Counted from the stretch's first letter, positions 13,662-27,300 are shown. The stretch is 64,000 nucleotides of DNA from Macrobrachium rosenbergii (GCF_040412425.1 NC_089782.1:17852622-17916621); one strand, 5' to 3'. The notes: generated by a model from the letters alone, not told the origin. Numbers and translations: made by a program.

Positions 13662-16600
13662 AAGACCATTTGCGGCAAGCCACAAATTCAAGAACATGCC
13701 TCGTCAGTACAAGAAAATGCGAGAAATTATGCATTAGAGACAAGCTGTACAGAAAGAAATGAAAATTTCCACACAGAAAATTTAAGGTAGACAGATTATT
13801 ACAAAAATCATGTAGAAAATGGCCTTCCGGCCATCCACAGGCTGTAGGGCAGTGTTTTTCCGCACTACTCAAGTATTAAATTTCATAAACTCCATGTTTT
13901 AACAAGATTCTTACATCATTTAAGCTTCTCAGACCAGTTGGACTAGAAAATCTTTTTAAGAATTTGGCCCTGAATAACTCACTCGGCAATTTATAATTAG
14001 TATAATCCACATTATGGTAATTGTGTGATAATTCAAAAACTAACACCATGTCGGATTCCTTTTTTTTAACAATATCTTACACCAAAGAAAGAATTCTTAG
14101 TTAAGTCGTAATTTCCTCGTTACAGAGTCTGAAGACAGGGTGAAACTACTTCAGTGACGAACAACGCCAATTCCACCCACGGTCCAACTAGACCTTGATT
14201 ACACCAAACGACCTATTGCTTAAGGCTTATTCAAAACATAGTTTCTCCTCTCCCTTATTCCAACAGCTGGAAGTTATACCAAATTCGTTTAAATCCTAGT
14301 AATTTTTGGGAAGACAAAGGTGCCAAGTGCCTTTATTTTCTTCTGGGAAGCAGCTGTGATAAAGTTTAGTTGACAAAATATTACCGAGGGATTATATAGT
14401 ACGCTTGTTAAAGCTAAAATATCGTTAAACTGATACAATTGAAACACTTATGAAACCAAACTCTTCCTTTTACAATTAGAGGGGCCATCTACTTGAATGA
14501 CCTTTTAATGTTTTGAATGTTAATATAATTACTTGAGCTATTCTGTCACCTTCCAAATGATTTATTATAATAGCCACAAAGTAAGTACAAAATGGAGGTA
14601 AACAACCTCTCTAAAACAAGAATACATCCAATAAAATTATTTCAAGCTTCCTTCAAACGGCGAACAACTTAAGTTTTGCTCCGTGCCTGTCACTATAAAA
14701 AATTTCAGATTCTTGTTTCCTGCGACACAGTTTTCATACTGTGGAAAAATTCTCAACGAAGCGCCTGATATAATTTTTGCACAACTCAGCAGTAAATTTT
14801 GCAAGTAAAATTATAACATTACGAATATCTCCAAATAGCATCAAAACATACTTTCTCTATCACTAGAGCAAATACGAACCACGGCAATATGCTCTCCTCC
14901 AATATCTACCAAAATATTAGAAGCTTCCTCTCGTTTGAACAAATGACCTTTTAAGTTGAACTTTTACCGGAAGGCTTCAAGTAAGTTCAAGGCCGCAACA
15001 TTTTAAATTATTACATTACAAAATATATTAGGATGTATAAGATATGTATGTTTGATCTACTACTTTCTCAAGCCACATTCCCATTAAATGACGCTTTTAT
15101 TGGCTGGTCTCATGTCAAGAGTAACCGTGACTTGAAACGAATATACAAACAGAAGACAAAATTGCTTTGGGCTTAAATGTTTTTGAAATGTAATATTCAT
15201 GTGAAATACTTGTGGAACATTATTCAATACTCTAAACCTAAGCATTGGGGCGCTTTCAGCGATTCATTCAGCACTCGAGACAGAAAAATGGAGTTGAGAG
15301 AGGTTGGAAAACAGGGAAGAAAAAAGCGGGAATGAAGGTAAAAACTAAAAACCTGTGGGTACAAGTTAGACGGTCCCAGCGTTACTGCGCGTTTGTGACA
15401 TCACTGGTAGGCGACCAAAGAAGAAAACAAGGAAATGAAAGGTCACTCTCTCTTTCACGACCTTGGGTGAGAGTGGTCCCCGTTAATCTCCAGGTACTGC
15501 TGAATTAAAGGATTGAATACCCCTCCATGTCTTTTTACTGCCATATGAGTAATGCAGTATATGAGTCTAAACTATCACCAGCAACCCACATCATTCAACA
15601 AAAATGGGAAAAATGTTTAGATTGTATGCTGTATAATGAAACTAAACATACGAAAGTGGCTATTAGTTTTGCATATTCTCTCTTGACTTCTCTCAGAAGA
15701 CATGTTTCTGTTTAGAGCTAGCGGATCGTCGAGATTAAAAGGACTGACCGCCTTAATCCAGGTTAAGAGAGCCTCCTTGTTCTTCACTATGGTAAATTCA
15801 AATAGCCTACTGACTATAATGAGATGACCGTTTTTATCTTAACCTCGAACAAATGCAGAGGCGGACTAACCCTGTGCTTTCCAAGCTGGGGGCCGAAGGG
15901 ACGCTGCAGCAACCTCAGAGTACAGCCACGGCCTTTCTAGACCGTAGTACAGCGTACTAACAGCAGCACTGCCCTGCTACGGGGTACATACGGGCCTTGC
16001 ATACGAGTACTTTCGACTATCCCTTTTAGAATCAAATGACCCCTAGAATCACTGAACTATCGAGTTGACAGTTAACTGGACTGGCAACTCTTCAGTCTAG
16101 CAGCAATTTTATAGCTTCCCCATTGACTAACCCTGCCCTTTTCTTCGGCCGTGGCTAGGAAAACAGTTAGGCTGGTTGTCCCAGTATCATTTCCTCTTCA
16201 AAAGCAATTAAATCAAGTAAACTAACTCAAGTTAGCGTGAATCGAAGAAAGTTCTTACCAAAATTACTTAGAACCCAATGGAAAAATTTTCAAGATTTCA
16301 AAGAAGCTGGGGTAACTTTTCTTACGGCCTCAGTATTAGTTTCAAGACCAAGACACTGCAATCTTATGCAAAATTTAGTTTCGAAGGCGCGTTACTACCA
16401 GAGTCAAGTGTTTCATTTAAAGACCACTTTCCCCAAGATCTAAAGAATACCAGGTCTACTCATGAGCAGGTGAACTGGGGGAGAGCAGGGGTAATCGGGG
16501 TTTAATCCGAGGGGTAACCACTGTGACATCATACCGATCTACCATCCTGTAGCTAATCATATAGAACGCTCATTACTTTTGCTAAATCTAATTTTTCACA

Positions 16601-18350
16601 GAATATGGATTTAATTGCTAATATTAACTTATGAATTTCCATATATTTTCATATAAAAAATATTAAATGCTTGAAAAAATTATAGAAAAACTTATTACAA
16701 CCAAAGTCTGGAGATAAATCACAGGTCTATGATGTATCCTATGAACAATGTATATGCACTTTTTCACAAAGATATATTGCTTAAAGACAATGTATTTAGA
16801 TACATTACTTGGAAATTATGGAATTAAGAGCAACCAATAGTTTGAAAAAATACCACCATTCAATACACACAAATTGGCTAGAACTCTAAACATTCCTTTA
16901 CAGGCTCTTTACTTCGTTCAATATTTTTGGAAGAAATTTCCCTGTTAATATTTTTATTCTAAGGAACGTTCGATAACGAACGAAATGTGTGACCGAATCA
17001 AGAGGTAAATAAGGAAAATTTGAAAATTCTACAGCTAAGTTTTTAACAGTTCCTTTGCCAATTCTGGGTCTTTTTTTTCACCATGATAGCATTTAAATAA
17101 TTTTTCCATCGTTTTCAATTCATAAAATTCTTTAGAGGGCTTATTATTCCTGCCCACGAGTTATCTTCTAATGGCACATATGACCCAAGATATGGATAAT
17201 TTGGAAATTTATGGGCAATAAATCCACCGAAGTATTCTTAGCCACCTTTCTCTATTAAACTTATTCATGGTCAGTCTCTTGCAAACTTTGTGAAGCTATT
17301 TTCTTCTTCTGCACAGAAATGTTCTGGTAAACTAGACATTATGGCCGAAAGACTCAATTCACGTTGTAGTGATCGTCGTCATTACTATTGGAAGAAGTTT
17401 GCACATCAAGAAAAGAATGAAATGTGCCAGCTGTTATGTTATCCCCTTTGCAATTGTTGTCTTCGTTATATTTTGATCCTATGAGAATTCTTTCCCTAAA
17501 AGATGACAAAATTCTTTGCCTCGCTGCCACTGTCGATGGGTGATTATAGTATGCTCCCATCTATCGTAGGCAGGCAAAGAAATGCTCTAGTCCATCTTAA
17601 TTTAGTCTATCATATACCGAATTTGTCTTTACAGTTTGTAGCAATCTGAGCAAAGACTGGGGAAATTACAAATCCCTTTTAGAAATGGGTTAAACCTTTA
17701 CCTCCCAGAACCTTCGTTGATTTTGCCATTTCTACCATGCGTTTAGGAATTTTGTCCGACATGTTCAACCCAGATGCATTCCTGGATATGGAAAGTTGTA
17801 CTTTTTCGTTTTACATTTTATTGCAAGAAAACCCGTAATTAGCACAATGAAACTTTTCATGTATACCCACAGATATCGTTAGCAATAAAATATTATGCAC
17901 TAAACAGTTTGTTTACTAGTTTATAAATAGGTACAGGAAGAGCTTCGCACTGAACACCAGGACTCTGACGTCATAATCCGACCCAGTATTTACCTGCGCA
18001 GAAAAGGACACGATTTGGGTAGCTGGTGGGTTGACCTGGTATTCTTTAGACCTTGACTTTCCCTCTCTTCATCACATTTTCACCGCAGAATGTTTAAAAC
18101 TTCAGGTCCTTTTGCACTTTTCAAAACCCAGCAAAAACTGGACATAACCCATTGGCGACGAAACGCCCGCCATTTGAAGTTGTTGACTATCGATACAATA
18201 TCGAAAATCAACAGATCACGTTACTACTTGCCAGCAGCTGTACCAAAATAATTTCCAAGGAAACTCACCAAAATACTGTCAGTTTATGATCCGAAGGTTT
18301 GATTCCAAATTTAATTGATAATGTAAACGGTAAAATTAATATTTCGTAAC
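13201..18350. other. No supported gene; includes 29-base A run
   Basis: About 5 kb without a recognisable gene. A run of 29 adenines is at 13630-13658; it may be a retroposon tail, but no head or target duplication is visible. ORFs at 13441-13872, 15245-15508 and 16237-16505 show no recognisable motif, codon pattern or splice context. Confidence 0.5.
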
Positions 18351-18354
18351 TTAC

Positions 18355-18429
18355 CAAGCCTACTTTGGCATTTCCAGAAAAAGCTGAAAAACCACGATGT
18401 TCCCGAACAAAGTTAAAGCTCCAAATCAT
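18355..18429 (-). CDS. Weak candidate first coding exon
   Basis: On the minus strand an ATG at 18429 opens 25 codons (start MIWSFNFVRE) that end at a strong donor, GGCTTG|GTAAGT, in phase 0. The basic, aromatic N terminus could be an organelle signal. No second exon is recognisable downstream and the start context is ordinary, so this may be chance. Confidence 0.15.
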
Positions 18430-19249
18430 CGAATCCACAGTTCTACACAAGTTTGATTTTATTTGCGAATGTTCCCCTAGACGTGCCACTGGGTTGGTTT
18501 AGTTAACTAAAGTGTAAACTCGCTATCCTTTGGATAGTCATTTTTTTGTTCGAGCTTTCGACCCTGTCGTTTGTTCGAAAAGAGCATTTGGTAGTGCTTG
18601 CGATCATCTATTTACTCGAGATCACCTTCAATCACCCCAAGTAAAAATTTCCTTGAAAATAATATAGTAACTAGAATATATTGGCCTAGATCCCTCAGCA
18701 GCTTACTTTCATGAAAGCATTCCATCGTTGTCAATCAAAATTTAACCAGCAGAGCTGGCCAAGAACTAATTTTTTATAAGTATCTTTAACTCATACAATG
18801 TAATTCCCGTAGTAATGAGTATAATATATACAAACTAATAACTTCATAATTAACCGGCTGTTTGCTTCAATACTTCGCACCGTCATCGATAGTAACCTTA
18901 GAATATTTTTAAATTAAGTTTTCTTTATTACGCTTCCAGAACACTGCCACGCGAGCAGGTCTGGTCTGGCATAATTCGATTTTCTAGCATATTTCTGATC
19001 GGAACACAGAACAGCGACGTATCGACTCTGCTGTTGGATAGCAAGCGATTTTTGACAACGGGAACCCTGATTTTTTACTCCCCCTGGCCCAGGATTGTCA
19101 AACCTCGCGATATATACACACATGAAATGTCTAATTTGTAATAATTAGTGAATTCGCTTCTAACAAAGCTCTTGCTGTGTTTTTATTTTAGCTTTATGAA
19201 AAAATGATTGAGATGCGGGGGCTTTAAAGTGCGTTTAATTTCCACCACT

Positions 19250-19333
19250 TCAATACTTTTTAGCACGGGAATTGAGGGGGGGGTCACTTTCAGAGACCGC
19301 CCAGGGCGCCACTAACGCTAATTACGCCACTGG
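19250..19333 (-). mobile_element. hAT-like transposon terminus
   Basis: Read on the minus strand from 19333, the sequence starts CAGTGGCGTAATTAGCG and runs into a GC-rich GGCGCCCTGGGCGG and CCCCCCCC stretch. This is the typical layout of the CAGTGGCGTA-type terminal repeat of hAT-like elements. I found no matching opposite end, so the inner boundary toward 18.9 kb is unknown and the copy may be truncated. 18490-19240 has no other recognisable content. Confidence 0.45.
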
Positions 19334-19910
19334 TTAACACATTGCTACATTTGCATGACATGATCCAGGTTCAGTCATTGCCACTTTCATTGATTGTCTT
19401 ACACGTTTGTACTTATTTTAGTGAAGTCCATCTGCTAGGTTTTGCTAATGCACTTATACTTTTAAAAATCTTTACAGCTACAGTCTACCTTTGTCCTTTC
19501 CTCCACTCACATTTAGAGCGTTCAGCATTGCGATAGGTAGTTTTACCTAAGACCGTACATCCTGGAGTTGTTACTAATAGAAATTTTGTCCAACTAATAA
19601 CTAACGCCCCTTAAACCGAATTGTTTACTACCGTACTCCTATGTACTTCAAGGCCGAAGTTGATAAAACCAAAAACCTAGTTCATTTACACAGCCTTCAC
19701 TGAAATACATTTAAATACAGTATTTTAATACAGGTAATCAACAGTTCTCATTCCTTCAGGAAAATAATACTTAAATTCTGTTATAAGTTATATTGAAAAA
19801 TTTAGTTCAGCAATTTACATACTATAAAACTGAATAATTCAAATTCCATTAAGACCTTTCAATTCAGACGGTGAACCAGACCAGTTTCAAGTGCAAATTT
19901 TCTGAACTGC

Positions 19911-20099
19911 AAGAATTTTCTTTAACAGCAAGAATTTTCTTTAACAGCAAGAATTTTCTTTAACAGCAAGAATTTTCTTTAACAGCAAGAATTTTCTTTA
20001 ACAGCAAGAATTTTCTTTAACAGCAAGAATTTTCTTTAACAGCAAGAATTTTCTTTAACAGCAAGAATTTTCTTTAACAGCAAGAATTTTCTTTAACAG
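19911..20099. repeat. 19-bp minisatellite, ten copies
   Basis: Ten head-to-tail copies of AAGAATTTTCTTTAACAGC, the last lacking its final base, are essentially identical. The near-perfect uniformity indicates recent expansion. The unit contains an internal AAGAATTTTCTT near-palindrome. Confidence 0.97.
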
Positions 20100-20779
20100 A
20101 CTGTGGTGGTTGTTCCTAGTGGATCATTGGCGTTCAAACTTCAGGTTTTCTGAAACAGAAATATGCGGTTAAGTTTTTATGAAGTGAAAATTTAGGTCTT
20201 AAATTGCCACTGCTTAGACTGAAGCTAATGAAAAATAGTTTCAGGATCTGATTATTTTTAAATTTAAGTACTGAATGGATCAGTTAGTAATGATATAGTG
20301 CAAAACTGGTTTATCTTTTCACGATTTACGGAAAGACTGAAGTTGCCCTTTCGTTATATACTAACTTGAAAGTTATCAACGCTTTTAGGATGCTTGGTCG
20401 CTTTAGGACACGCTATAATATTCCGTGATACTTCTAACTTTAGTTCCGTCCACCTACCACTTGTAGGTAGAATCCAGTAATTATCACTGCATTTAATCAG
20501 TTTTTCAAGACACCAAAACTACCAACAAGCACTTTATACGAATTTTCTTATAGTTTTCACATTTATAAAGTAACTTTCTATTTTACGGTAAAAGCCGATT
20601 TTTGCAACTACTATACTTGGTCAAGAATATAAATTAACTCGTTAGAGACCATTTGCCACCTGTAAATGGCGCTTAACGTATTATCTCATCCAGCACTTAC
20701 GTGATTTAAGGTACGTAACACGCCCGGCTATTACCCTGTTTATTTAGCAAATTGTCATCCCACCACATATTCGTCTGCA

Positions 20780-20931
20780 AATGCTAAATCAATTTTAGTA
20801 TTAACTAACCCTCCAAAGTATTTCCATCACAAGCAAACTACCACCATCGTGAATTTTACGCCATGAAAACGAACAAAATTATCTGAACACCACCTTATGA
20901 AAATATTACCAGTGAATATTACCAGTGAACT
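20780..20931. repeat. Diverged duplicate, left half (partner 23060-23290)
   Basis: Shares ordered blocks with 23060-23200: TCATCC.ACC, CTAAATC / CTAATC, CCAAAGTATT, CA[C/A]CAAGCAA, CACC.T[T/C]A. The similarity resumes at 21664 after the TIR element, as AAACTATGCTC and TCCCATGTTAC, matching 23230-23290. The segment is therefore a duplicated unit interrupted by an insertion. 20100-20780 has nothing else I recognise. Confidence 0.6.
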
Positions 20932-21661
20932 GAGGCGTTCACAATATTAAGGGTCCCCAGAGCTCCAAGTCGCAATTTTTTTTTTTTTTTTTTTTTTTTT
21001 TGCTCCTAAATCTTATAAAAATATCCTACTTTCCCATGGAAAAGCGTACCTGCAATTGTAGACTCCAAAGTGGTCGAAAATCCCATTATCTAGCAAAGGG
21101 TGGTGGACCGCGCGAGAGATAGGCGAAAGATTTTTAACAAGTATATTTTTTCACTATATACATAATAGTGCCCCTTACAAAAGCTTATTTTTCCACTATA
21201 TACAATAGTGCCCCTTATTATAGCTGAATATTTTCAGTCGTTCATATTAAAAGAATAAGATTATAATAAATATGTATAGTGTTTTATTGCATTTCCATTC
21301 ATTATCTACCCCTGTGCATATGTAAATATATGCCTAGGTAAGTAAAATTTCATAAAATGTTTAATTTTATTTATTACATTTAGTTATGTTTAAAATACGT
21401 ATTTTTTACTTTTTTGCCATATCCGTAAAAACACCCTTTCTTTCCCTAAGCGCTGTTATTAAAAATAAGGCAGTCGTAAAGGATTTAACGAAAAACAATG
21501 AGGTCCTAAAGTAGATACGATTACCTTTCAAATCTTAATTTTTAAAATCCGTTCATAAATGGCCGAGATATGCGTGCGTTTGAAAACAGCCAATTTTCAA
21601 ACGCATTTTTGACGACTTTTTTAATCAGGCTCCTGGAGACCCTTAATATTGTGAACGCCTC
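20932..21661. mobile_element. 730-bp TIR element (MITE-like), inserted
   Basis: Terminal inverted repeats of about 30 bp: left GAGGCGTTCACAATATTAAG followed by GGTCCCCAG; right is its inverse ending at 21661 with few differences. Inside are a 26-base T run (20976-21001), two copies of a CACTATATACA..ATAGTGCCCCTTA motif (about 21150 and 21190) and a 12-bp-stem hairpin (GCGTTTGAAAA/TTTTCAAACGC, 21570-21605). No transposase ORF is seen, so it is non-autonomous. No clear target duplication is visible, so superfamily is not assigned. The similar segment at 23060-23290 lacks it. Confidence 0.75.
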
Positions 21662-21956
21662 AATTGTAAAAAGACTTAACACAAACTATGCTCGAAGAGC
21701 TACTGCAAAAATATTCGTTCCCATGTTACGACAAAAATTCTGGTTTCATTCCACACGCAAATCCAAAAAACATTGGCACCAGAAACTTCCATATGGAGTC
21801 CAGAAACAACAGGCAAAGCTCGAGTAGAACGTCACCAATAGAACTAAAAATTAAACCAGAACGGAAGCTTAGTACATTTACAAATATTAACGTTACGGAA
21901 CTACTAGTAAACTTGACTGTTCACCGGATTAATTTTTTTCCATACATTTCCACGTA

Positions 21957-22580
21957 GGACCACCAACTCGGCTAATGTTACCAGAGTTATACCAAAGTTG
22001 CTTACCTACATAGGACCACCAATTCAGCTAATGCTACCAGAGTTATAACTAAAATATCAAAAGATAATTACCCATACGCAACCACCTATGCAGCTATGTC
22101 ACCCGGGTTATAACTTAAATCTCAGAAGCTAATTACCCATATAGGCCCATCAATGCAGCTAATGTGACCAAAGTTTAACTAAAATATCAAATTTACCCAA
22201 ATATGACCCAAAGCAGCTATGTTAACAAATCTCAAAAGGACGACCAATGCCGCTAATGTGACCAGAGTTTGGCTAAATAAGTTAATTACTCAAATAGGAC
22301 CATCAATACAGCTAATGTTACCAATTATAAATCTAAAAAGTTAATTACCTATATCGGACCACCAATGGAGCTAATTGCCAGTTATCACCAAAATCGAAGT
22401 TGATTACCCACATAGGACCACCAAAGGAGGTATTGTTCCCAGATTTGTAACAAATCTCAGTTAATTACCCATATAGGATAACCAGGAGAGCTAATGTAAC
22501 AGTTACAACTAAAACCTCAGTTAATTACCCATATACGACCATCAATGGAGCTAATGCTACCCGAATTATAACAAATCTCC
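21957..22580. repeat. Degenerate minisatellite of about 65 bp
   Basis: Around ten diverged tandem units with period 56-67 bp. Each carries TAGGACCACCAAT, CAGCTAATG, TACCAGAGTTATAAC and TTAATTACCCATAT in that order. Units differ by indels and substitutions, so the array is old. Confidence 0.88.
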
Positions 22581-22871
22581 CATAAATAAGCCCTCATTTT
22601 GGATCTATTTTCCCCCTAACCTTCACTTCATAGGTCCATTTATCAAACCACACTAGCAACTTAATTTTAGCCACTTTAAGGCAGGCAAAGCTAGTCAACT
22701 TATAGTAGGCCATATATTACGCTATATGACAAAAACTCGCCTTGTCAAGATCAAATTAAACTAAACGAAACCAGATTTTTTTTTTTTACTATCAGTAACA
22801 AACATCCGTGCTACAAGTTATCTACAATGTATATACAATAAGGTGAAACAAAAACGTACCCCAGAATGAAA

Positions 22872-22874
<3 letters not shown>

Positions 22875-22909
<35 letters not shown>
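22875..22909. repeat. 35-base poly(A) run
   Basis: A pure run of 35 A. It could be a retroposon tail or slippage product. No source element is recognised upstream between 22600 and 22870. Confidence 0.9.
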
Positions 22910-22911
<2 letters not shown>

Positions 22912-23059
22912 CCATACAGTACAATGCACTTGCTTTAGAACTCACGCTTATGCAATAATGCGATTATAAACTTTTCATTTCCATTAAAATATCGTATCAA
23001 GTGTCCATATATTTTCATTTGCCAGTTTTCATCCACCCACACATGACACTGAAATCGCT

Positions 23060-23290
23060 AATCGACTCCTGACTTCACAAGCATTAGCTAAGCCCCAAAG
23101 TATTACTAACAAGCAATACCCACCACAACCGTGAAATTTAAAGAAAAATTGAAAACTAAAAACTACTGAATAACACCTTACGATTAACTGCAAAACCTTG
23201 ATCCTGTAAAAAGAAAAAAGATTTTACAAAAACTATGCTCAAAGTGTCACACGAAGATTCACTCCCATGTTACTGACAGTGGTTAAGTTC
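23060..23290. repeat. Paralogous copy without the TIR element
   Basis: Partner of 20780-20931 plus 21664-21760. Here the two halves are directly joined through AACCTTGATCCTGTAAAAAG, with no 730-bp element between them. It acts as an empty-site control for the insertion at 20932-21661. The match is diverged, so breakpoint precision is limited. Confidence 0.6.
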
Positions 23291-23299
23291 TCTGCCACA

Positions 23300-26200
23300 A
23301 AAACTTTTAAGTACTTGCGTAACCTCTAGCCAAGCGGACCGTTGAACATTCACTTCTAAAAGATTCTTGATCACTATAACCAATTTATGGGTAATTAAAT
23401 CACTTAAAACTAAGAAGTTTTCCCAGAACGCTAAGCCCTTCAATAAAACGCATCTCTGAAGTCAGAAAATCAGATCTGGAATCCCTAGTTAAAATTTATG
23501 ACGTCCTTCACTAGTCTGCCCGGTAAGTACAGTATGTCACGCAAGTTGCAACTTAACCTAATTCACACAAACTTGCACCCAGACCCGATTAGAACGCAAG
23601 AAGTTAACCGAAGCCGAAGATAGATTCTAAGTCTGACTAAAAGGCCTCAAAATTCATTACTGTAAATTCAACAGTCCCAGTATAATATTAATTCACCACC
23701 TAAACGTCAAAACCGTTACAATGACAAACCTCATTTCACTTTAATTAAACCTAACTAAAGGCTTGATTTGAACTAAGAGTTGAAATTCTAACAAAATTTT
23801 ACTTACCTCTTCCACATCCACAACCTGAAACTTCACCCAGGCCCTGCTCCGAGAAATTAAGTACATCTTGGAATGAACCAACCCAGGTTAAAATTTTCCC
23901 AGGGACTATGAATGAACAATCCCAAACTGACTTTCCAAGGATCATAAAGCAGTAACATTTTTCTAAGTGTGTTCCTCCTTGATCCTTGAGAAAATGGTGT
24001 TAAAATGGAACGTAATTTAGTTTTTTTTTTTTTTCAAAACAAAATTACGCTGAGAACAAACAAATGAACAGCTAACTTTTAAGACAGTCAAATAAAGGCG
24101 ATACCGAAATTTGGATGATGGTCAGACATCGGTATAATATAAAATAAATTATTAATGTTCAAATTTTAACTCGGTGTTTTGTTGGTTGTATTTTTTTCAG
24201 CGATATTTAAAAAATCTTTTGTAGATAACTTTTGCGTAATTCTGCCAGCATAACCGCCAGACAGACAAATAAATCATTAGTACAGAAAATTTAGGTGTTT
24301 TCATTAGTTTCTTAAAAATTTCTCAACAAAATTACACTACTCAGTTACATCAAATTTCATGATCGAAGTAACTGTAAGAATTATATCTAAATTTATGTAA
24401 AATCGAAAGTTTTCTTTTTATTTTCCAACAAACTGTAATCAGCAAGGAAATAAAGGTAAAACGCAATCATTCCACTGGGTGAGCCAGTATTCACCTTAGT
24501 ATCATAATGTTACACTATTTGAAAATGCCCCGTCACTTGGCCAATGGAAATTCCAATCTGTAAAAGCTTTCGGGGTCATGGCCAGAATTTTCAAAACGGT
24601 GGGTTTCCGAAATGAACTTTTTCATAAGGTAGTATGTTAATTGCTAAAACATAAGCGTATGGAACAACACATTTCAGTAGACTAAGGAGGAATGGAATGA
24701 AGAGTATTCTGCCTACACGTATTATGAACTTCAATTCTTTTTCAGTGACCTTCCAGTTATCCTCTTCGATAAAGTGACCTAGGGCATCCGTGCAACTTAT
24801 CTTATATTTCCTATTCTTTTATTTGTTTTCAGTCTCGTAGGTTTTAATTTGTGCAAAAAAGTTGTGCTTTTGATGTTTTATGTTATCTTCTTAAGAAATA
24901 ATTAATTCTTCCGAAATGGGAGAGGAAAGAGATCAAACGCCAACCCACGGTCTTTAAAACTACTACTACTACTAATAATAATAATAATAACAACAACAGA
25001 TGTCTACCTTATCTGGTTCATTGGCTTTACGTTCCGTATGGAACTCCAGCAGTATAAAACAGGAAACACAGTGGCGCTAAGATACTTATGTTCATGTCAG
25101 GTGGGAAAGTATTTATAAAATTGATAAAATCTACTGTACCTACAGAGCAGCTTTCAAATCACAAATGAGGAGGAATCTAAGGCATTAAAGCTTTCTTCTT
25201 CTCTAACTTAGGCCTTGTACTTAAACGTCTAATAAATTATTTTTAAAACTTGACTGCCTCATGCCACTAAACAGTTCTTTTTTTAACACCAATCTTTGTA
25301 TAATCCACCATTTCCAGGCAGGAAAGCGCCCCCTTCCCCCGCCACAACAACAAAAATGACAAAAATAACACCCATTAAGAATAGTGACACATCTGAAACA
25401 GTTATCTTTTCTTGAAATCTCAAATGCCACCATGAACATTTGTCAACTCGAGTTATTTTGTTGGACTTAGTTCAAGATTCATATAAAATTACTTGGAGGA
25501 AAAAAACTTTTACCCAATGGACTCCTAAATATATAAAAAAAAAAAATAAATCATGATTCAAATGGCCACAATTATCGTTTCGACAGCTTGCAATAATTTC
25601 TATGCAAAACTGAACCATCAAATCTAACCCACAATGAACCAACGTGTTTCTAAGAGAAAAGATTTGGAAACCCATGCTTAATGGATTTGAGAGGACATAC
25701 ACTGTAGCTCATTCAATGAATACCTCGGTGGACACACTTTTCAACATAGGAGTGGAGCAAACGGTGTTGCTAACTTTACCATTTTAATTCATTTTACATA
25801 TGCCTATTAAGTAATTCAAGTCATAGGGCTATCTACCAACTCTCTATAGTTATTTTTAAGCTTAGAACAGCTAAGATCAATTACTGTACAGCATAATTGC
25901 ATATATGTAAGTTATTCCTATAACTAGATACTCTTTACGCTACAATACCCTGTACCTATGCATGCGTTTCACAAACAGTTCTTTGTCAGCAACTAATTGG
26001 CAAAATTTACTTTAATTTTACACCAGTTTGTGATCCTCTTATTTTTGTAGAATATTTGTCAACTATACCTTCTCGTGTCCATGTAGTGCTGGAAGTCTTG
26101 TAGTTTGCTGCAAAAATAATTTCTTACACTATTATGTTGTTCTGTCAACTTACTTGGCTAATGATCTGTTCCTTATATTTGTCAATGTTTTGCTTTAATC

Positions 26201-27080
26201 TTTGCTTACATTTTACTTATACAACCAAAATTACCTTATGATCCTCTACTGGATGTTACAGCAATATTCATAGCTCTTTTGGTCATTATATCACTTCTTT
26301 CTTCCAATCTCTCCTCCTTCATGCTTTCTTTCTGTACTGACTTTTATATCCTGGGATACTGTCTTCATTGATCTTTATTCACTTCCTTATTATATACTAG
26401 TTAAGTCTTTCAGTAAATACTTCAATGAGCTTTTTTGACACAAGATTTCTAAATGACAGACACTCATGCCAGTTTAATTTAACAATTAATATTTCAAGAT
26501 TTTAAACTGGCAATTATATAGCAATGAGAAAATTACACAATCACCTGGTCCCAAGCATGGATAAAATAGTGACGGACTGCAGAGTAAGTGCTGTAAATAC
26601 CTTACATAGCACCCAACCTACATCATACAGGCGAAGCTTTATTTGTTACACATTCTTCAGTGATGTTCATATATTTTTCTTTGCTTACATAATGGGAAAA
26701 AGAATATCAATCTTGACCCAACAGTCAATAAGTAGTAGTCAGAGAGGATGGAGAGCAAGATAGAAGAAAAAAATGGGGAGTGGATGCAAAATAAAAGGTT
26801 AAAAATGGGGTGCAACCAGGGATTAAGGGGTGCTGCAAACACCTGTTATTAATGAATACATCAAGACCTAATGTTATATTTAGCATGTTTTCTTCATTTC
26901 ATATTAATAAAGAAAATTCTGCCTATGGTTTATCAATCCTAGCAAATATGTATTTGTTTCCTACTAAAAGCAAGTAGGGGGAAATAATCAGAATTGGACT
27001 CATATATGTCTATCTTTATATCACAATAGTTGATATAACACCTCTGACATGTAACAACAGCAACATCAACAACAATGGAA
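23300..27080. other. Gene-free AT-rich stretch with microsatellite
   Basis: No coding exon recognised. A compound (ACT)n(AAT)n(AAC)n microsatellite lies at 24959-24999. Short ORFs (25221-25439, 25472-25702, 26524-26763) are low-complexity and lack splice context or domain motifs. This interval is downstream of the minus-strand host gene. Confidence 0.5.
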
Positions 27081-27087
27081 ATTTCCA

Positions 27088-27300
27088 TAGGAAAATACAA
27101 AAAAATTTAAAAGTCATTTGTATTTTTCCTAGGCATACAAACCAGAGCCTTTTATGTCGAAGTACTCCTCCGTGCAGGCTGGATATGGTCTTTTAAACTT
27201 GGTAAAATGTTTTTTTAACTGGCATCTGGGGCTATGTGGGGCAGTTAAAGCAAGATTATGATAAAAAGCTCAGATTTGCTTACCTAGGAAAAATTCAAAA
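27088..27300. repeat. Repeat terminus with hairpin
   Basis: CCATAGGAAAATACAAA and TTTGTATTTTTCCTAGG form an inverted pair (27088-27135). A third copy of CCTAGGAAAAATTCAAAATG lies at 27285. The arrangement looks like the end of a dispersed element. Family is not assigned and the extent toward 28 kb is unknown. Confidence 0.4.

Noticed and set aside
13441..13872. Opposed ORFs of 98 and 112 residues
   Set aside because: Both run through the A29 tract (Lys or Phe runs) and show no motif.
17966..17973. Perfect TGACGTCA (CRE) palindrome
   Set aside because: An 8-bp site is expected by chance at this scale and no gene start is supported nearby.
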